Origin: Gallionellales bacterium RIFCSPLOWO2_02_FULL_59_110
GTDB taxonomy: Bacteria > Pseudomonadota > Gammaproteobacteria > Burkholderiales > Gallionellaceae
NCBI GenBank assembly: GCA_001801215.1
Contig: MGXA01000040.1
Location: 1-33,243 of the forward strand
Length of the DNA: 33,243 nucleotides
Reading direction: 5' to 3'
Shown piece after piece: positions 6,729-15,315 of the stretch. The notes beneath the pieces are model-generated. The model was not told the DNA's origin, ran no database searches, and worked only from the letters and a program-made list of their open reading frames with translations. Made by a program: the position numbers and the translations under genes. Each line of letters opens with the position of its first letter. The stretch's first letter is position 1.

Positions 6729-9700
6729 TTATTCGTCATCGTTGGGCAACGGCGCCAGCAGCGCGGCAATGTCGGCTTCGCCGAATTTGGCCAGGCTGCT
6801 GGTATCCTCGGACAGGATGCCGGCGGCAAGCTCGGCTTTCTTTTCCTGCAACGCCAGTATCTTTTCCTCGATGCTGCCCGCCACGACCAGTTTGTAGACG
6901 AACACGTTTTTCGTCTGCCCGAGGCGGTGCGCGCGATCCGTGGCCTGATTTTCCACCGCCGGGTTCCACCACGGGTCATAGTGAATCACCGTGTCGGCGG
7001 CGGTCAAGTTCAGCCCCACCCCGCCCGCCTTGAGGCTGATCAGGAAAATCGGCACTTCGCAGTCCTGAAAACGGCGCACCACCTCTTCGCGGTTTTGCGT
7101 ATCGCCGGTGAGTTTCACGTAATCAAGTTTTTCGAGCGCCAGCTCCATTTCGATCAGTTCGAGCATCGAGGTGAACTGCGAAAACACCAGGATGCGCCGC
7201 CCTTCGCTGACCAGTTCCGGCAGCATTCCCATGAGCAAGTCGAGCTTGGCGCGCTCTTTCACTTTTTGGGCACTGGTCAGTTTCAGCAGGCGCGGGTCGC
7301 AGCACACCTGGCGCAACTTGAGCAGCGCATCGAGAATGACAATATGGCTGCGCGCAAAACCCTTGTCGGCGATCTCATCGCGCACCCGCTGATCCATGGC
7401 GATGCGCACCGTTTCGTAGAGGTCGCGCTGCGCGCCTTCCAGTTCGATGCTGCGCACGATCAGGGTCTTAGCGGGCAACTCCCGCGCGACATCTTCCTTG
7501 CGCCGGCGCAGGATGAAGGGCTTGACGCGCCGCGCCAGCAAATTGCGGCGCAGCAGGCTGCCCTGCTTTTCGATCGGGGTGCGCCAGGTTTTGGTGAACT
7601 CCTTCGAAGTGCCCAGCAGGCCGGGCAGCAGGAAATCGAACTGCGCCCACAGCTCGCCCAGATGGTTTTCCAGCGGCGTTCCGGTAAGGCACAGGCGATG
7701 ACGCGCATTCAGCTTGCGCACCACTTGAGCCGCCTGGCTGGAAACATTTTTCACCGTCTGCGCTTCATCCAGAATCAGCAGATGATAGCCATGCTCCGCC
7801 AGCGCCTGTTCGTCGCGCCACAGCAGCGGATAGGTGGTGAGGACGACATCATGCTGCGGGATCTCCGGAAAATGCTCCGCGCGTTCCTTGCCGTGCAGGG
7901 ACAGCAGCCTGAGTTGCGGGGCGAAGCGCTCCGCCTCGCGCTTCCAGTTGAAGATCAGCGAGGTGGGCAATACCACCAGCGAAGGCTTGTCCATGCGCCC
8001 GCTCTGTTTCTCCAGCAGCAGATGCGCCAGGGCCTGCGCGGTTTTGCCCAGGCCCATGTCATCTGCCAGTATCCCGGCCAGTTCCTGTTCGCGCAGGTAT
8101 TGCAGCCAGGACAGGCCGTCCAGCTGATAAGGGCGCAGTTGCAGCGCAAAGCCGTCCGGCGCGGCAACCGGCTTGATGCCGGCGGTATTCCTCAACTTGT
8201 CGGCAAGCTTCATCACAGCGCCCACGCCCTTGAACTGCCAGCGCTCCATCCCGGATAGTTCGTCGATGCGCGCCACGTCGTAGCGGGACAGGCGGATTTC
8301 ATCGCCGGGCCGGCCATCGAACAGCTCGATCAGCGTACGCGCCAGCGGTTTGATGCGCCCGGCCGGAACATGCACCCTGCCGCCTTCCCCGAGTAATAGT
8401 TCGATGGGTTCGTCTTCGCCCATTTTTTCCAGTTGGGCCGCATCCAGCCAGCGCGGATCGATTCTGAACAGCTCGCGCAACAGCGGCGCCAGCGGCAAGC
8501 GCCTGCCGTTGACCACGATGCCCATGTCCAGGCTGAACCAGCCGTCTTCCTGCTCGCCGAAATCCGCTTCCCAAGCCTCCACTTCGAGTACATGGTGGCG
8601 GAAGCCCTGCGGGATGACGATCTCCCATCCCGCCGCGCGCATCTGCGGAACCGTTTGCTGCATGAAGAGCGGCCAGGCCTTTTCGCTTTCCAGCGCAAAG
8701 AGCGGACGATCGGCGATACCGCCGGGCAGCGCAAAGCCCGGCACTTCTTCGAGCCCATACTCTCCAAGCGACTTGAGAACACGCTTCTCCGTTTTAAGAT
8801 CGCGCGTCACGCGCACTGTTTCGCCGCTTTGCAGCGTGACAAACTCGCCGGGGTGGTCGGGCGGCAGAATCGCTGCGCCGTAGCGCAACCTGGCGCACGC
8901 AAAATCCAGCCTCTGCGTGCCGTAGCGATAGCCGCGAAAACTGCTCATCCATGACGGCTCCGAAGTGCCCAGCAACAGTATCGGCGTCAGCGTATCGGCA
9001 AGCGTGCGCAACCGCGCGGCGCTGGGCGGCGGCATATCGGGAACCAGTTCGCGCAACGCTTCGGATACCACCGGCACATCGATTTCGGTGAGCGGCGGCA
9101 TATCGAGCAACTGCGCAACCTGTGCGGGCGTCTGGGCAATCTTCAACTGGCCGATTTCGCCCGCAGCGGGATCGACATACCAGGTTGCCTCGTTGAACGG
9201 AAGCACCTTCAGCGCCGCGCTGCTGACCACCCTTGGAAGCATCCGGCCTGATTCGTCGACCCCCCACTCCAAGTGAGCCTTGCGCGCCTTGCCCGGCTTG
9301 AGGTGAACCGGCTCCGATTTCAAATAGCGGTTCCCCGCCATCGCTTCCATGAAAAACAACCGCCCGCTTTCCAGCATGCGCGTCAGAATTTCGTTGCCAC
9401 GCGCGCTCTTGGCCGGGAAATAGTCATGCCGGTCGCGCTGCTGCCATAACAGCCGCAGGGTGGGCAGGTCTTCTTCGGCAATGAATTGCGGCGGTTTTAT
9501 CAGGGCGCGCTCCACGTTGCCCCATTCTTCCAGCCTGCCCGTCAGCCGCCCGGCATCCAGCTTGCCTTTGTATAAACCGAAAACATAACTGCCCGTGTAG
9601 GCGGATACGGTGATCGCATAGCACAGCTTTTCCTGCCGGGATGCGGGCTTGGCGGATTTTTTCGATGGCGTCTTGACCGCGCGCTTGAAAGACTCCACCC

Positions 9701-10019
9701 ATTCCAGCACGGCATGATTGACGGTCGGCGTGCGCGGCACGGACAAGGCGGACAGCAATACCGCCGCCGTGTGTTTGCATTGCCATCCCACCGGACAACT
9801 GCACTTGGGTTCAACATGCAGGCCGCCCGAATCGTCGGCAGCGAAAGATATCTCGACGATATAAGGGCGAAGCGATGTCCCTTTTACCTCGGCGATGATT
9901 TTGTCGGGGCGGATTTCCAGATGGCCGATCGAATTCAGGTAGGCCTTGGCTTTCCGGATTTCGCCATGGTCATACCAGCGGATGACATCATTGATGGTGT
10001 ACGATTGCGCGAGCGACAT
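6729..10019 (-). CDS. SWIM zinc-finger SNF2/HepA-type ATPase
   Basis: This 1096-residue protein starts with a SWIM zinc finger (C73, C75, C81, H83 in PKCSCPVGWQCKH), has a long middle region of unassigned function, and ends with a SNF2 motor. The motor shows Walker A (DDMGLGKT, near residue 655), Walker B LILDEAQ (near 750), LTGTPLENHLGELW, FSQFTSMLELIE, and motif VI ATDRAHRLGQTKNVFVYKLV (near 1026). Proteins of this layout are bacterial Swi2/Snf2 ATPases thought to remodel protein-DNA or RNA polymerase complexes. RapA is a relative, but the SWIM domain makes this a different subgroup. It starts 21 bp after the der stop on the same strand and probably shares its transcript. No frameshift is seen. 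Confidence 0.9.
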   Translation of the reverse strand: MSLAQSYTINDVIRWYDHGEIRKAKAYLNSIGHLEIRPDKIIAEVKGTSLRPYIVEISFAADDSGGLHVEPKCSCPVGWQCKHTAAVLLSALSVPRTPTVNHAVLEWVESFKRAVKTPSKKSAKPASRQEKLCYAITVSAYTGSYVFGLYKGKLDAGRLTGRLEEWGNVERALIKPPQFIAEEDLPTLRLLWQQRDRHDYFPAKSARGNEILTRMLESGRLFFMEAMAGNRYLKSEPVHLKPGKARKAHLEWGVDESGRMLPRVVSSAALKVLPFNEATWYVDPAAGEIGQLKIAQTPAQVAQLLDMPPLTEIDVPVVSEALRELVPDMPPPSAARLRTLADTLTPILLLGTSEPSWMSSFRGYRYGTQRLDFACARLRYGAAILPPDHPGEFVTLQSGETVRVTRDLKTEKRVLKSLGEYGLEEVPGFALPGGIADRPLFALESEKAWPLFMQQTVPQMRAAGWEIVIPQGFRHHVLEVEAWEADFGEQEDGWFSLDMGIVVNGRRLPLAPLLRELFRIDPRWLDAAQLEKMGEDEPIELLLGEGGRVHVPAGRIKPLARTLIELFDGRPGDEIRLSRYDVARIDELSGMERWQFKGVGAVMKLADKLRNTAGIKPVAAPDGFALQLRPYQLDGLSWLQYLREQELAGILADDMGLGKTAQALAHLLLEKQSGRMDKPSLVVLPTSLIFNWKREAERFAPQLRLLSLHGKERAEHFPEIPQHDVVLTTYPLLWRDEQALAEHGYHLLILDEAQTVKNVSSQAAQVVRKLNARHRLCLTGTPLENHLGELWAQFDFLLPGLLGTSKEFTKTWRTPIEKQGSLLRRNLLARRVKPFILRRRKEDVARELPAKTLIVRSIELEGAQRDLYETVRIAMDQRVRDEIADKGFARSHIVILDALLKLRQVCCDPRLLKLTSAQKVKERAKLDLLMGMLPELVSEGRRILVFSQFTSMLELIEMELALEKLDYVKLTGDTQNREEVVRRFQDCEVPIFLISLKAGGVGLNLTAADTVIHYDPWWNPAVENQATDRAHRLGQTKNVFVYKLVVAGSIEEKILALQEKKAELAAGILSEDTSSLAKFGEADIAALLAPLPNDDE

Positions 10020-10040
10020 GGCTAGTCCGCGTAAGCCAGG

Positions 10041-11441
10041 CTAACCATACAGCTTGCGCCCGCGTATCCGCGCGCGGTGCGCCTTGCGCTGCTCAGCTTC
10101 GGTGAGCGGCCTGGGCTTTTTCCCCTCAAACGGGTTCTTGCTGGAATTGAACTGTATCCTGAGCGGCGTGCCCTGCAACTTGAAAGCCTCGCAGAAGGTG
10201 CGCTCCAGATAGCGGGTATAGCTGGCCGGCACGTCGTCCAGGCCGCTGCCGTGGATCACTATCAGCGGCGGATTGCTGCCGCCCTGGTGGGCGTAGCGCA
10301 TCTTGGGGCGGAAGCGCGAGCCTTTCGGCGGCTGCTGCTTCTCGATGGCGGCAATCAGCGCGCGCGTCAGCTTCGGCGTCGGCATCTTCGCCATCGCCGC
10401 CGCATAGGCCTCGTCCACCGACTTCAGCACATTGTCCACGCCGGTGCCGTTCAGCGCGGAAATGTAGTGCAGCTTGGCGAAGCTCAGAAAATGCAGCTTG
10501 CGTTCGATGTCGTTCTTGACCGTGTCGCGCTGGTGCGCATCCAGCCCGTCCCATTTATTGACCGCCAGCACCAGCGCGCGCCCCGCCTGCAGCACGAAAT
10601 CGGCGACATGCGCGTCCTGTTCGGTGATCTGGTCCTGCGCATCCACCACCATCACCACCACGTTGGCGTCCTCGATGGCCTGCATGGTCTTGATCACGGA
10701 AAACTTTTCCACCGCCTCGTCCACCTTGCCGCGCCGCCGCACCCCGGCGGTGTCGATGATGGTGTACTGTTTGCCGCCGCGCTCGAAGTCGATGTAAATG
10801 GAATCGCGCGTCGTGCCAGGCTGATCGAACGCGATCACGCGCTGCTCGCCGAGGATGGCGTTCACCAACGTGGACTTGCCGACATTCGGGCGGCCGACAA
10901 TGGCGAGCTTGGGAGGCTGCTCTTGTTCCGATTCTTCCTCGCCGTCGAGCGGAAAATTCTCCAGCGCAATTTCGACCACTTCGTTCACGTTGTCGCCGTG
11001 CGCAGAAGAGATCGGCAACGGTTCGCCCAGCCCCAGTTCGAAAAAGTCGGTGGTCACCTTGGCGCGCTGCATGCCCTCCGCCTTGTTCACCAGCAGCAGG
11101 ATCGGCTTGCCGGTCCTGCGCAACTGTTCCGCGATGATCGCGTCCTGCGGCGTGCATCCCGCGCGACCGTCGACCAGGAACAGCACCACGTCGGCCTCGT
11201 CCACCGCCTGGCGGCTCTGCTTGGCCATCTCGAACATGATGCCTTCCTTGGCGACCGGCTCCAACCCGCCGGTATCCACCACCAGATAAGGCCGGTCGCC
11301 GACCCTGCCGCGCCCGTAATGACGGTCGCGCGTCAGCCCCGGCTGATCGGCGACCAGCGCGTCGCGGCTGCGCGTGAGGCGGTTGAACAAGGTGGACTTC
11401 CCGACGTTCGGGCGTCCGACCAAAACAAGTGTGGGCAACAT
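10041..11441 (-). CDS. der: Ribosome biogenesis GTPase Der (EngA)
   Basis: This 466-residue protein has two GTPase domains in tandem, the hallmark of Der. The first P-loop GRPNVGKS is at residues 9-16; the second ([16 protein letters not shown]) is near residue 182. Each has its DxxG and NKxD motifs ([34 protein letters not shown]). The C-terminal KH-like domain ends in a basic RIRGRKLYG tail. Der acts in maturation of the 50S subunit. I chose ATG 11441 because [16 protein letters not shown] is the usual N-terminus; the frame is open up to 11834 but that part crosses repeat DNA. Its usual partner bamB is 5.4 kb away, separated by inserted accessory DNA. Confidence 0.96.
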   Translation of the reverse strand: MLPTLVLVGRPNVGKSTLFNRLTRSRDALVADQPGLTRDRHYGRGRVGDRPYLVVDTGGLEPVAKEGIMFEMAKQSRQAVDEADVVLFLVDGRAGCTPQDAIIAEQLRRTGKPILLLVNKAEGMQRAKVTTDFFELGLGEPLPISSAHGDNVNEVVEIALENFPLDGEEESEQEQPPKLAIVGRPNVGKSTLVNAILGEQRVIAFDQPGTTRDSIYIDFERGGKQYTIIDTAGVRRRGKVDEAVEKFSVIKTMQAIEDANVVVMVVDAQDQITEQDAHVADFVLQAGRALVLAVNKWDGLDAHQRDTVKNDIERKLHFLSFAKLHYISALNGTGVDNVLKSVDEAYAAAMAKMPTPKLTRALIAAIEKQQPPKGSRFRPKMRYAHQGGSNPPLIVIHGSGLDDVPASYTRYLERTFCEAFKLQGTPLRIQFNSSKNPFEGKKPRPLTEAEQRKAHRARIRGRKLYG

Positions 11442-11522
11442 TAGGGCGGCCTGAAATAATCCTGAGCCGCACATTATCCCGCTATTCCGTCGCCAGCGGG
11501 AATCCGATTGATAAAATAATTT

Positions 11523-11713
11523 CCGGCGCAGCAGGATAGCGACGCGGAATTGTCCGTTTTGCGGGGCATTTGTCCGGCCTGACCAAGTTTCATCAGGTCG
11601 CGGGAGCGGCAGGCGAATTCGCGCATTCAGCGCAACAATCCATTGAAAACCAGCCCACCTCCCCCTTTGCAAAAGGGGGATTGAGGGGGATTTGAGGCGC
11701 TCCCCATATCTTG
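11523..11713. repeat. ~190-bp direct repeat, left copy (contains core copy C)
   Basis: This block runs from CCGGCGCAGCAGGATAGCGA to the CCCCATATCTTGG region and is repeated with scattered differences at 12391-12580, in the same orientation. It contains a structured ~60-nt core (GCGACGCGGAATTGTCCG...GTTTCATCAGG), then CGCATTCAGC and CATTGAAAAC, then a C-rich/G-rich palindrome (CCTCCCCCTTTGCAAAAGG...). The two copies bracket the relBE-like module. The block lies upstream of der and may hold or have displaced its promoter. Confidence 0.8.
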
Positions 11714-11832
11714 GAAATAGCTGGGCAAAAGAAGCTTGAATAATTATTCCGACCTCCATTGCTATTGACATCGCAATATCCAGGAATAGACTTACGCGAA
11801 TCGTAACTTCGCATCGAGAGGAAAAAACAGTC

Positions 11833-12033
11833 ATGTCTGAAGTCGACAGCCTTCATCCGCAGTTTGTCGTGGATCATCAGGGCCACCGGACATCGGTGCT
11901 CCTACCCGTCGAGGAATACGAAGCCCTGCTCGAAGACTTGAGCGACCTGGCTGCCGTGGCCGAACGGCGCGACGAGCCAGCCATCGACCATGCCGAGGTT
12001 GTGGCGAGGCTCAAAGCGGATGGCCTACTATAA
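11833..12033 (+). CDS. RelB/Phd-like antitoxin
   Basis: This 66-residue protein sits just upstream of a RelE-like toxin and overlaps it by 14 bp. The N-terminal part ([20 protein letters not shown]) ends in the [17 protein letters not shown] segment typical of Phd/RelB-like antitoxins of RelE/ParE pairs. The C-terminal part ([15 protein letters not shown]) is the helical toxin-binding tail. By family knowledge it should bind the toxin and repress the shared promoter. GAGAGG at 11816-11821 is a plausible ribosome binding site. The module lies between two ~190-bp direct repeats, which suggests it arrived as a cassette. Confidence 0.8.
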   Translation: MSEVDSLHPQFVVDHQGHRTSVLLPVEEYEALLEDLSDLAAVAERRDEPAIDHAEVVARLKADGLL

Positions 12034-12280
12034 TGTCATCTGGCGAACGTCGGCAGAACGCGAACTCAGAAGGCTGCCACGCGAAGCCATCACCAACATG
12101 GTTGCCTTGGCCGCCGCACTTGCGAATGACCCCTTTCCACGCGGCGTCACCAAATTGGCGGGCACCGAGCATACCTGGCGCTTGCGTTCCGGAGATTACC
12201 GTTTGATCTATTCCGTGGCGGGCGAGGCGCTCGTTGTGGAAATTGTCCGAGTCGGGCACAGGAAGGAAGTGTATCGATGA
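12020..12280 (+). CDS. RelE/ParE-type toxin
   Basis: This 86-residue protein has the RelE/ParE fold signature: an N-terminal [18 protein letters not shown] strand-helix, the central WRLRSGDYRLIYSV strand with conserved Arg, Asp and Tyr, and a C-terminal VRVGHRKEVYR containing the H-R-x-x-x-Y motif of mRNA-cleaving RelE toxins. Ribosome-dependent mRNA cleavage is therefore the likely activity. I chose ATG 12020 because MAYYNVIW matches the family N-terminus; the frame is open upstream, inside the antitoxin gene. The 14-bp overlap with the antitoxin stop implies coupling. Confidence 0.85.
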   Translation: MAYYNVIWRTSAERELRRLPREAITNMVALAAALANDPFPRGVTKLAGTEHTWRLRSGDYRLIYSVAGEALVVEIVRVGHRKEVYR

Positions 12281-12390
12281 GCCGATCCGTGATTTCTGAT
12301 ATTCAATTCGTCGCCGCGCTGCGGCCTGCCATTTCCGGTAATTGGCGGGGAATAATCGAGGCCCATTTTTTTGCTCCGAGCCTTTAGCTC

Positions 12391-12580
12391 CCGGCGTAGC
12401 GGGATAGCGACGCGGAATTGTCCGTTTTGCGGGCATTTGTCCGGACTGACCAAGTTTCATCAGGCCGCTGGAACGATGCGCAAATTCACGCATTCAGCCC
12501 AAATAATCATTGAAAACCCAACCCGCCTCCCACTTTGCCAAAGGGAATTCGAGGGGGATTGAGGCTTTCCCTATATCTTT
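12391..12580. repeat. ~190-bp direct repeat, right copy (contains core copy D)
   Basis: This copy starts CCGGCGTAGCGGGATAGCGA and aligns along its length with 11523-11713 in the same orientation. The core (GCGACGCGGAATTGTCCGTTTTGCGG...GTTTCATCAGG) is nearly identical. The C-rich palindrome near its end is degenerate here (CCTCCCACTTTGCCAAAGGG). With the left copy it brackets the relBE-like module. Confidence 0.8.
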
Positions 12581-12647
12581 CGGCCTATATATTTCGGTCT
12601 ATTGACCGGGAGGTTGATGGAGGGCATTTCTCCGCGATAGCGGCTTC

Positions 12648-12706
12648 GTCCAACCCTGCGTTCGAGCGGACCTGCGCGAAAAGCCGCGCAGGCCGTCGAC
12701 GGAGCG
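12648..12706. repeat. attC-like imperfect palindrome
   Basis: The sequence GTCCAAC (fits RYYYAAC) is followed by TGCGTTCGAGCGG, a perfect 8-bp stem CCTGCGCG/CGCGCAGG with a 6-nt loop, and GGAGCGCA, which pairs with TGCGTTC. This is the layout of integron attC sites. The opposite GTTRRRY core is not clear, and no integrase is in the window. It lies directly behind the stop of the DUF5666 gene and could simply be a terminator-like hairpin. Confidence 0.35.
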
Positions 12707-12716
12707 CACCGCCGGT

Positions 12717-14366
12717 TCAGCCACCCATCAAGTTAATGGCAATCGCTATATACTGTCCGCCGACGAGTTGAACACTGACGCTGATGCGGGAACCCCCCAT
12801 CATACCGCCCCCCAACCCGCCGCTCGGGATGGTCAAACCGTTATTTTGTATGGTCACGCCGTTGAGCATGAAACTGGTAGGCGTAATGTTGTAGGCAATG
12901 CCCGACATCAGCATGGTTCCCGGCTCAGTGGCGAGACCGGATTGGAAGTTTACTACCGTGCCAGTGAGCATGTTGTTGCCGAACATGCCGGTGATATTGA
13001 CGGCCTGGCCGACGCCGACATTGGCGGCGGTACCGTTGCTGAAGAAAGTGCCGCTGCCCATGCTGCCGCTCATGCTGGCACCATTGGACATGCTCATTGT
13101 GAAAGCGCCGGTCATCGCGTCGTAGGCGGTAATGGTGCCGCCAACCTCGATGATGGAACCGCTGGGCGCCATGCCTGGCGTGAAGGCGACGAATTCCACT
13201 GTCGTCGCGCGCACGACATTATTCGCCACCACCCCTCGCACTACCAGGAATACGCCGTTGGCCAGCTGCGCCGCGGTGCCGCCGGTGAAACTTGCGCTGC
13301 TGGCATCGATAACCACGCCGCGCAAAGTAAAGCTGGAGACCGAGACGAAATTCGCCACCATGCCATGCAATTCCACCGTGGTCGGCGCAGCCGTGGTAAA
13401 CACCGTGACGCTGGTCGCCGTGAGCTTGTTCGTAGCAGCGTCGTAGCTGCCGGCGACTACCACGTACTTGTCGTTGCCCAAGGTTGCGCCACTGGGCGTA
13501 ATGCTCGCGGCGCTGGCATCCACCGTGACGTTGCGAATCTGGAAGCTGGCGTTGCTGACGTAGTTGGAAACCGGGCCCGACAACGTGACATTGCCGTCCG
13601 CCGGTGCCGGCCGCTTGATGCGGACGAAGGAGGCAGTAATGACGTTGCCGGCGGGCGCGCTGGTGCTCCATACCGTCACAAGCTGGCCGTTGGCCAGCGC
13701 CACCCCTGCCGGACTGATCGTCGCCGAGCCTAGCATCACCGTTTCATTGCCGATGACGAAGCTGTCGGCACTGGCGCTGTATTGGCTGACGATACCCGTG
13801 AGCCGCACGCCGGCGGCGGCGGGTTTCAGCACGATCAGCGTGGCTTGCAGATAGGGCTGGCCCTGGCCGTCGGTCTTCAACAAGCCGTGTGCTTCGACAC
13901 GGTCGCCGATCTGTACGCTTGCCAGCGAGGCATAGCCGACAAAGCTCGTCACCGGGCCCAATGCCGGATCGGTGTTGACCGTGATGGCGGTGCCCCAAAC
14001 CGTGATGTTGCTCGCCGTGACCGCAGTAACAGTCCCGACGACCTCCGGCGACATCATGACCGAGGTGATGTTGCCGTCGGCATCGTAGGTGAACTCCGCG
14101 CTCTGTCCGAGCATGACGCCGGTCATAGGCATGGCCGCCGCAACGCCCTGTTCGGCCTCTGTGGAGTAGGCGGCGGCAGCATCGTTCCGGTGTATGCCAT
14201 CGACGATTAGGCTGCCGAAGCCAGTGACAACACCGATGCCCGTGCCTCCCGAGCCGACACCGGCGAGGGAGGTCAGGGACGAGCCGCCCCCGCAGGCGGA
14301 TAGGAGGGCAAGCGCTGCTAGCAATGCCAACATATAGCGGATGCGATTATATATAGCCATAAACAT
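12717..14366 (-). CDS. DUF5666 repeat lipoprotein
   Basis: This 549-residue protein has a lipoprotein signal (ALLAALALLSAC, lipid-bearing Cys at 25) followed by a Gly/Ser-rich linker. The rest is about six to seven repeats of a ~65-75-residue all-beta unit typical of DUF5666 (for example VVTGFGSLIVDGI, VVGTVTAVTASNITVWG, VTLSGPVSNYVSNASFQIRN, VELHGMVANFVSVSSFTLRG). The repeats look like small OB-like barrels that may bind ligands or partners outside the inner membrane; this is inference. A clear GGAG precedes ATG 14366 by 6 bases. The gene follows a DUF6502 gene by 42 bp and both probably share one promoter at 15288-15315. The C-terminal part is Met/Gly rich (GGLGGGMMGG). Confidence 0.82.
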   Translation of the reverse strand: MFMAIYNRIRYMLALLAALALLSACGGGSSLTSLAGVGSGGTGIGVVTGFGSLIVDGIHRNDAAAAYSTEAEQGVAAAMPMTGVMLGQSAEFTYDADGNITSVMMSPEVVGTVTAVTASNITVWGTAITVNTDPALGPVTSFVGYASLASVQIGDRVEAHGLLKTDGQGQPYLQATLIVLKPAAAGVRLTGIVSQYSASADSFVIGNETVMLGSATISPAGVALANGQLVTVWSTSAPAGNVITASFVRIKRPAPADGNVTLSGPVSNYVSNASFQIRNVTVDASAASITPSGATLGNDKYVVVAGSYDAATNKLTATSVTVFTTAAPTTVELHGMVANFVSVSSFTLRGVVIDASSASFTGGTAAQLANGVFLVVRGVVANNVVRATTVEFVAFTPGMAPSGSIIEVGGTITAYDAMTGAFTMSMSNGASMSGSMGSGTFFSNGTAANVGVGQAVNITGMFGNNMLTGTVVNFQSGLATEPGTMLMSGIAYNITPTSFMLNGVTIQNNGLTIPSGGLGGGMMGGSRISVSVQLVGGQYIAIAINLMGG

Positions 14367-14408
14367 GGGAAGCTCCTTTCAATTTGGCGAGCCTGTCGAG
14401 CATCGCGG

Positions 14409-15245
14409 TCATTCGCCTTGGTTGCGATAGAAATACATGCCCAAGCGGACGCGCTCTTTGGCACCGCTGAGGCCATGGTCTTGTTGGGTCAAATGCGTGG
14501 CGGCGCGCGCCATTTCCTGGAAAACGTCTGCCCAAAGCTTGCGGGCCAGTGCGCCCAAGGCTGCGGCGGACTCGGCGCTAAGGCCATCGGCGAAGACGCT
14601 CTGTTCGAGCAAAGGTGCTTCGCTGCCCTCAAGATTGCGTGCCGCCGTAGCGATGTGGTCGCCGACGTTGTCGGCAAAGAGTTGCAGCATTTCGGCGTAA
14701 CCTTCCTTGGGAACGAAGGCGCCGGTGCAGAGGCACAGCAGCGTGGGCGCTCCTTCTCCACTTTCGTTGGCTGCCGCAACGACACCCAGGCGTAGAAGTT
14801 CCTCCAGCACCGTCCGCGGATGCACGTCGGTCGACACCGACGCCGCCAGTTCCTCGAAGGAGCCGGATATGCCCATCCGCTCGAGCAGGCGCGGCCCGCC
14901 TTTGCCATCGCGATAGGACGGGTCGCTCGCCCAGCGTGTATACACTTCCATGGCCACGCTCAAAGCTTTGACAGGAGGGCGCGGTTTGCCCGCTTTGCGC
15001 CATTCGCGCACGTCCTTGCGGTGTACGCCTGAAAGCATGCTGATGCTCGAATCGTTTGTCCGCGCTGATTTGGCCTCGAGAACACTTTGCGCGGATTCGA
15101 GGAACACTTTTTTGAGTGCGTTGGTAAAACGAGGATAGGTAACTCCCTCTTGCAACAGCAACTCCACCAGCGGCGACATCAAGCGCAAGACGGCTGCCAA
15201 GGATAGATCGCTACGGGATTCAATCATTGTCGGGCGCGTGGTCAT
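14409..15245 (-). CDS. DUF6502 family protein, possible HTH regulator
   Basis: This 278-residue soluble protein resembles the DUF6502 family, which I recall as a frequent neighbour of DUF5666 proteins. The N-terminal third contains a winged-helix-like segment (LLLQEGVTYPRFTNALKKVF, then SISMLSGVHRKDVREWRKAG) that reads like a helix-turn-helix. The middle (SGSFEELAASVSTDVHPRTV, LEELLRLGVVA) looks like a second helical, HTH-like unit. The C-terminal part is helical, with no membrane segment or signal peptide. The likely role is a cytoplasmic regulator of the pair; a perfect 7-bp dyad lies inside the promoter just upstream, consistent with autoregulation. The start at ATG 15245 has only a weak ribosome site (AGAG). 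Confidence 0.78.
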   Translation of the reverse strand: MTTRPTMIESRSDLSLAAVLRLMSPLVELLLQEGVTYPRFTNALKKVFLESAQSVLEAKSARTNDSSISMLSGVHRKDVREWRKAGKPRPPVKALSVAMEVYTRWASDPSYRDGKGGPRLLERMGISGSFEELAASVSTDVHPRTVLEELLRLGVVAAANESGEGAPTLLCLCTGAFVPKEGYAEMLQLFADNVGDHIATAARNLEGSEAPLLEQSVFADGLSAESAAALGALARKLWADVFQEMARAATHLTQQDHGLSGAKERVRLGMYFYRNQGE

Positions 15246-15287
15246 GCTGTTTTCTCTAATTTAAAATTAAACACATCAATTGGTATC

Positions 15288-15315
15288 AGTATAATGGGAA
15301 TATTTCCCATGTCAA
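15288..15315 (-). promoter_or_regulatory. Sigma70-type promoter with dyad operator for the DUF6502-DUF5666 pair
   Basis: On the minus strand a consensus -35 TTGACA (15310-15315) and a -10 TATACT (15288-15293) are 16 bp apart. The spacer is filled by a perfect dyad ATGGGAA-ATA-TTCCCAT (15294-15310). Outer halves GGTAT and ATACC flank it. A protein bound here would block RNA polymerase. The leader to the DUF6502 ATG is about 35-40 nt. Confidence 0.72.

Larger units (their letters stand above)
12281..12716. other. Intergenic repeat region between relE-like gene and DUF5666 gene
   Basis: No gene is visible. It holds the right ~190-bp direct repeat (12391-12580), then an AT-richer stretch with two GGCCTATAT/TCGGTCTAT-like blocks near 12581-12603, and an attC-like imperfect palindrome at 12648-12706. 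The relE gene and the DUF5666 gene converge here, so terminators are expected; the strong hairpin CCTGCGCG-AAAAGC-CGCGCAGG at 12675-12696 could serve, but it lacks a T-run. Confidence 0.6.

Noticed and set aside
6927-8258. 443-codon open frame opposite the SNF2 motor
   Set aside because: It is a shadow of the conserved helicase motifs on the other strand.
10077-11444. 455-codon open frame opposite der
   Set aside because: Der with both GTPase domains is on the other strand; the shadow has His/Arg-rich low-complexity sequence.
11442-11834. Longer Der start at 11834
   Set aside because: The extra 131 residues are translated repeat DNA; the family N-terminus is at 11441.
14347-14535. 62-codon minus-strand frame across the DUF6502-DUF5666 junction
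   Set aside because: It overlaps the end of DUF6502 and the start of DUF5666 in another frame and has no family similarity.
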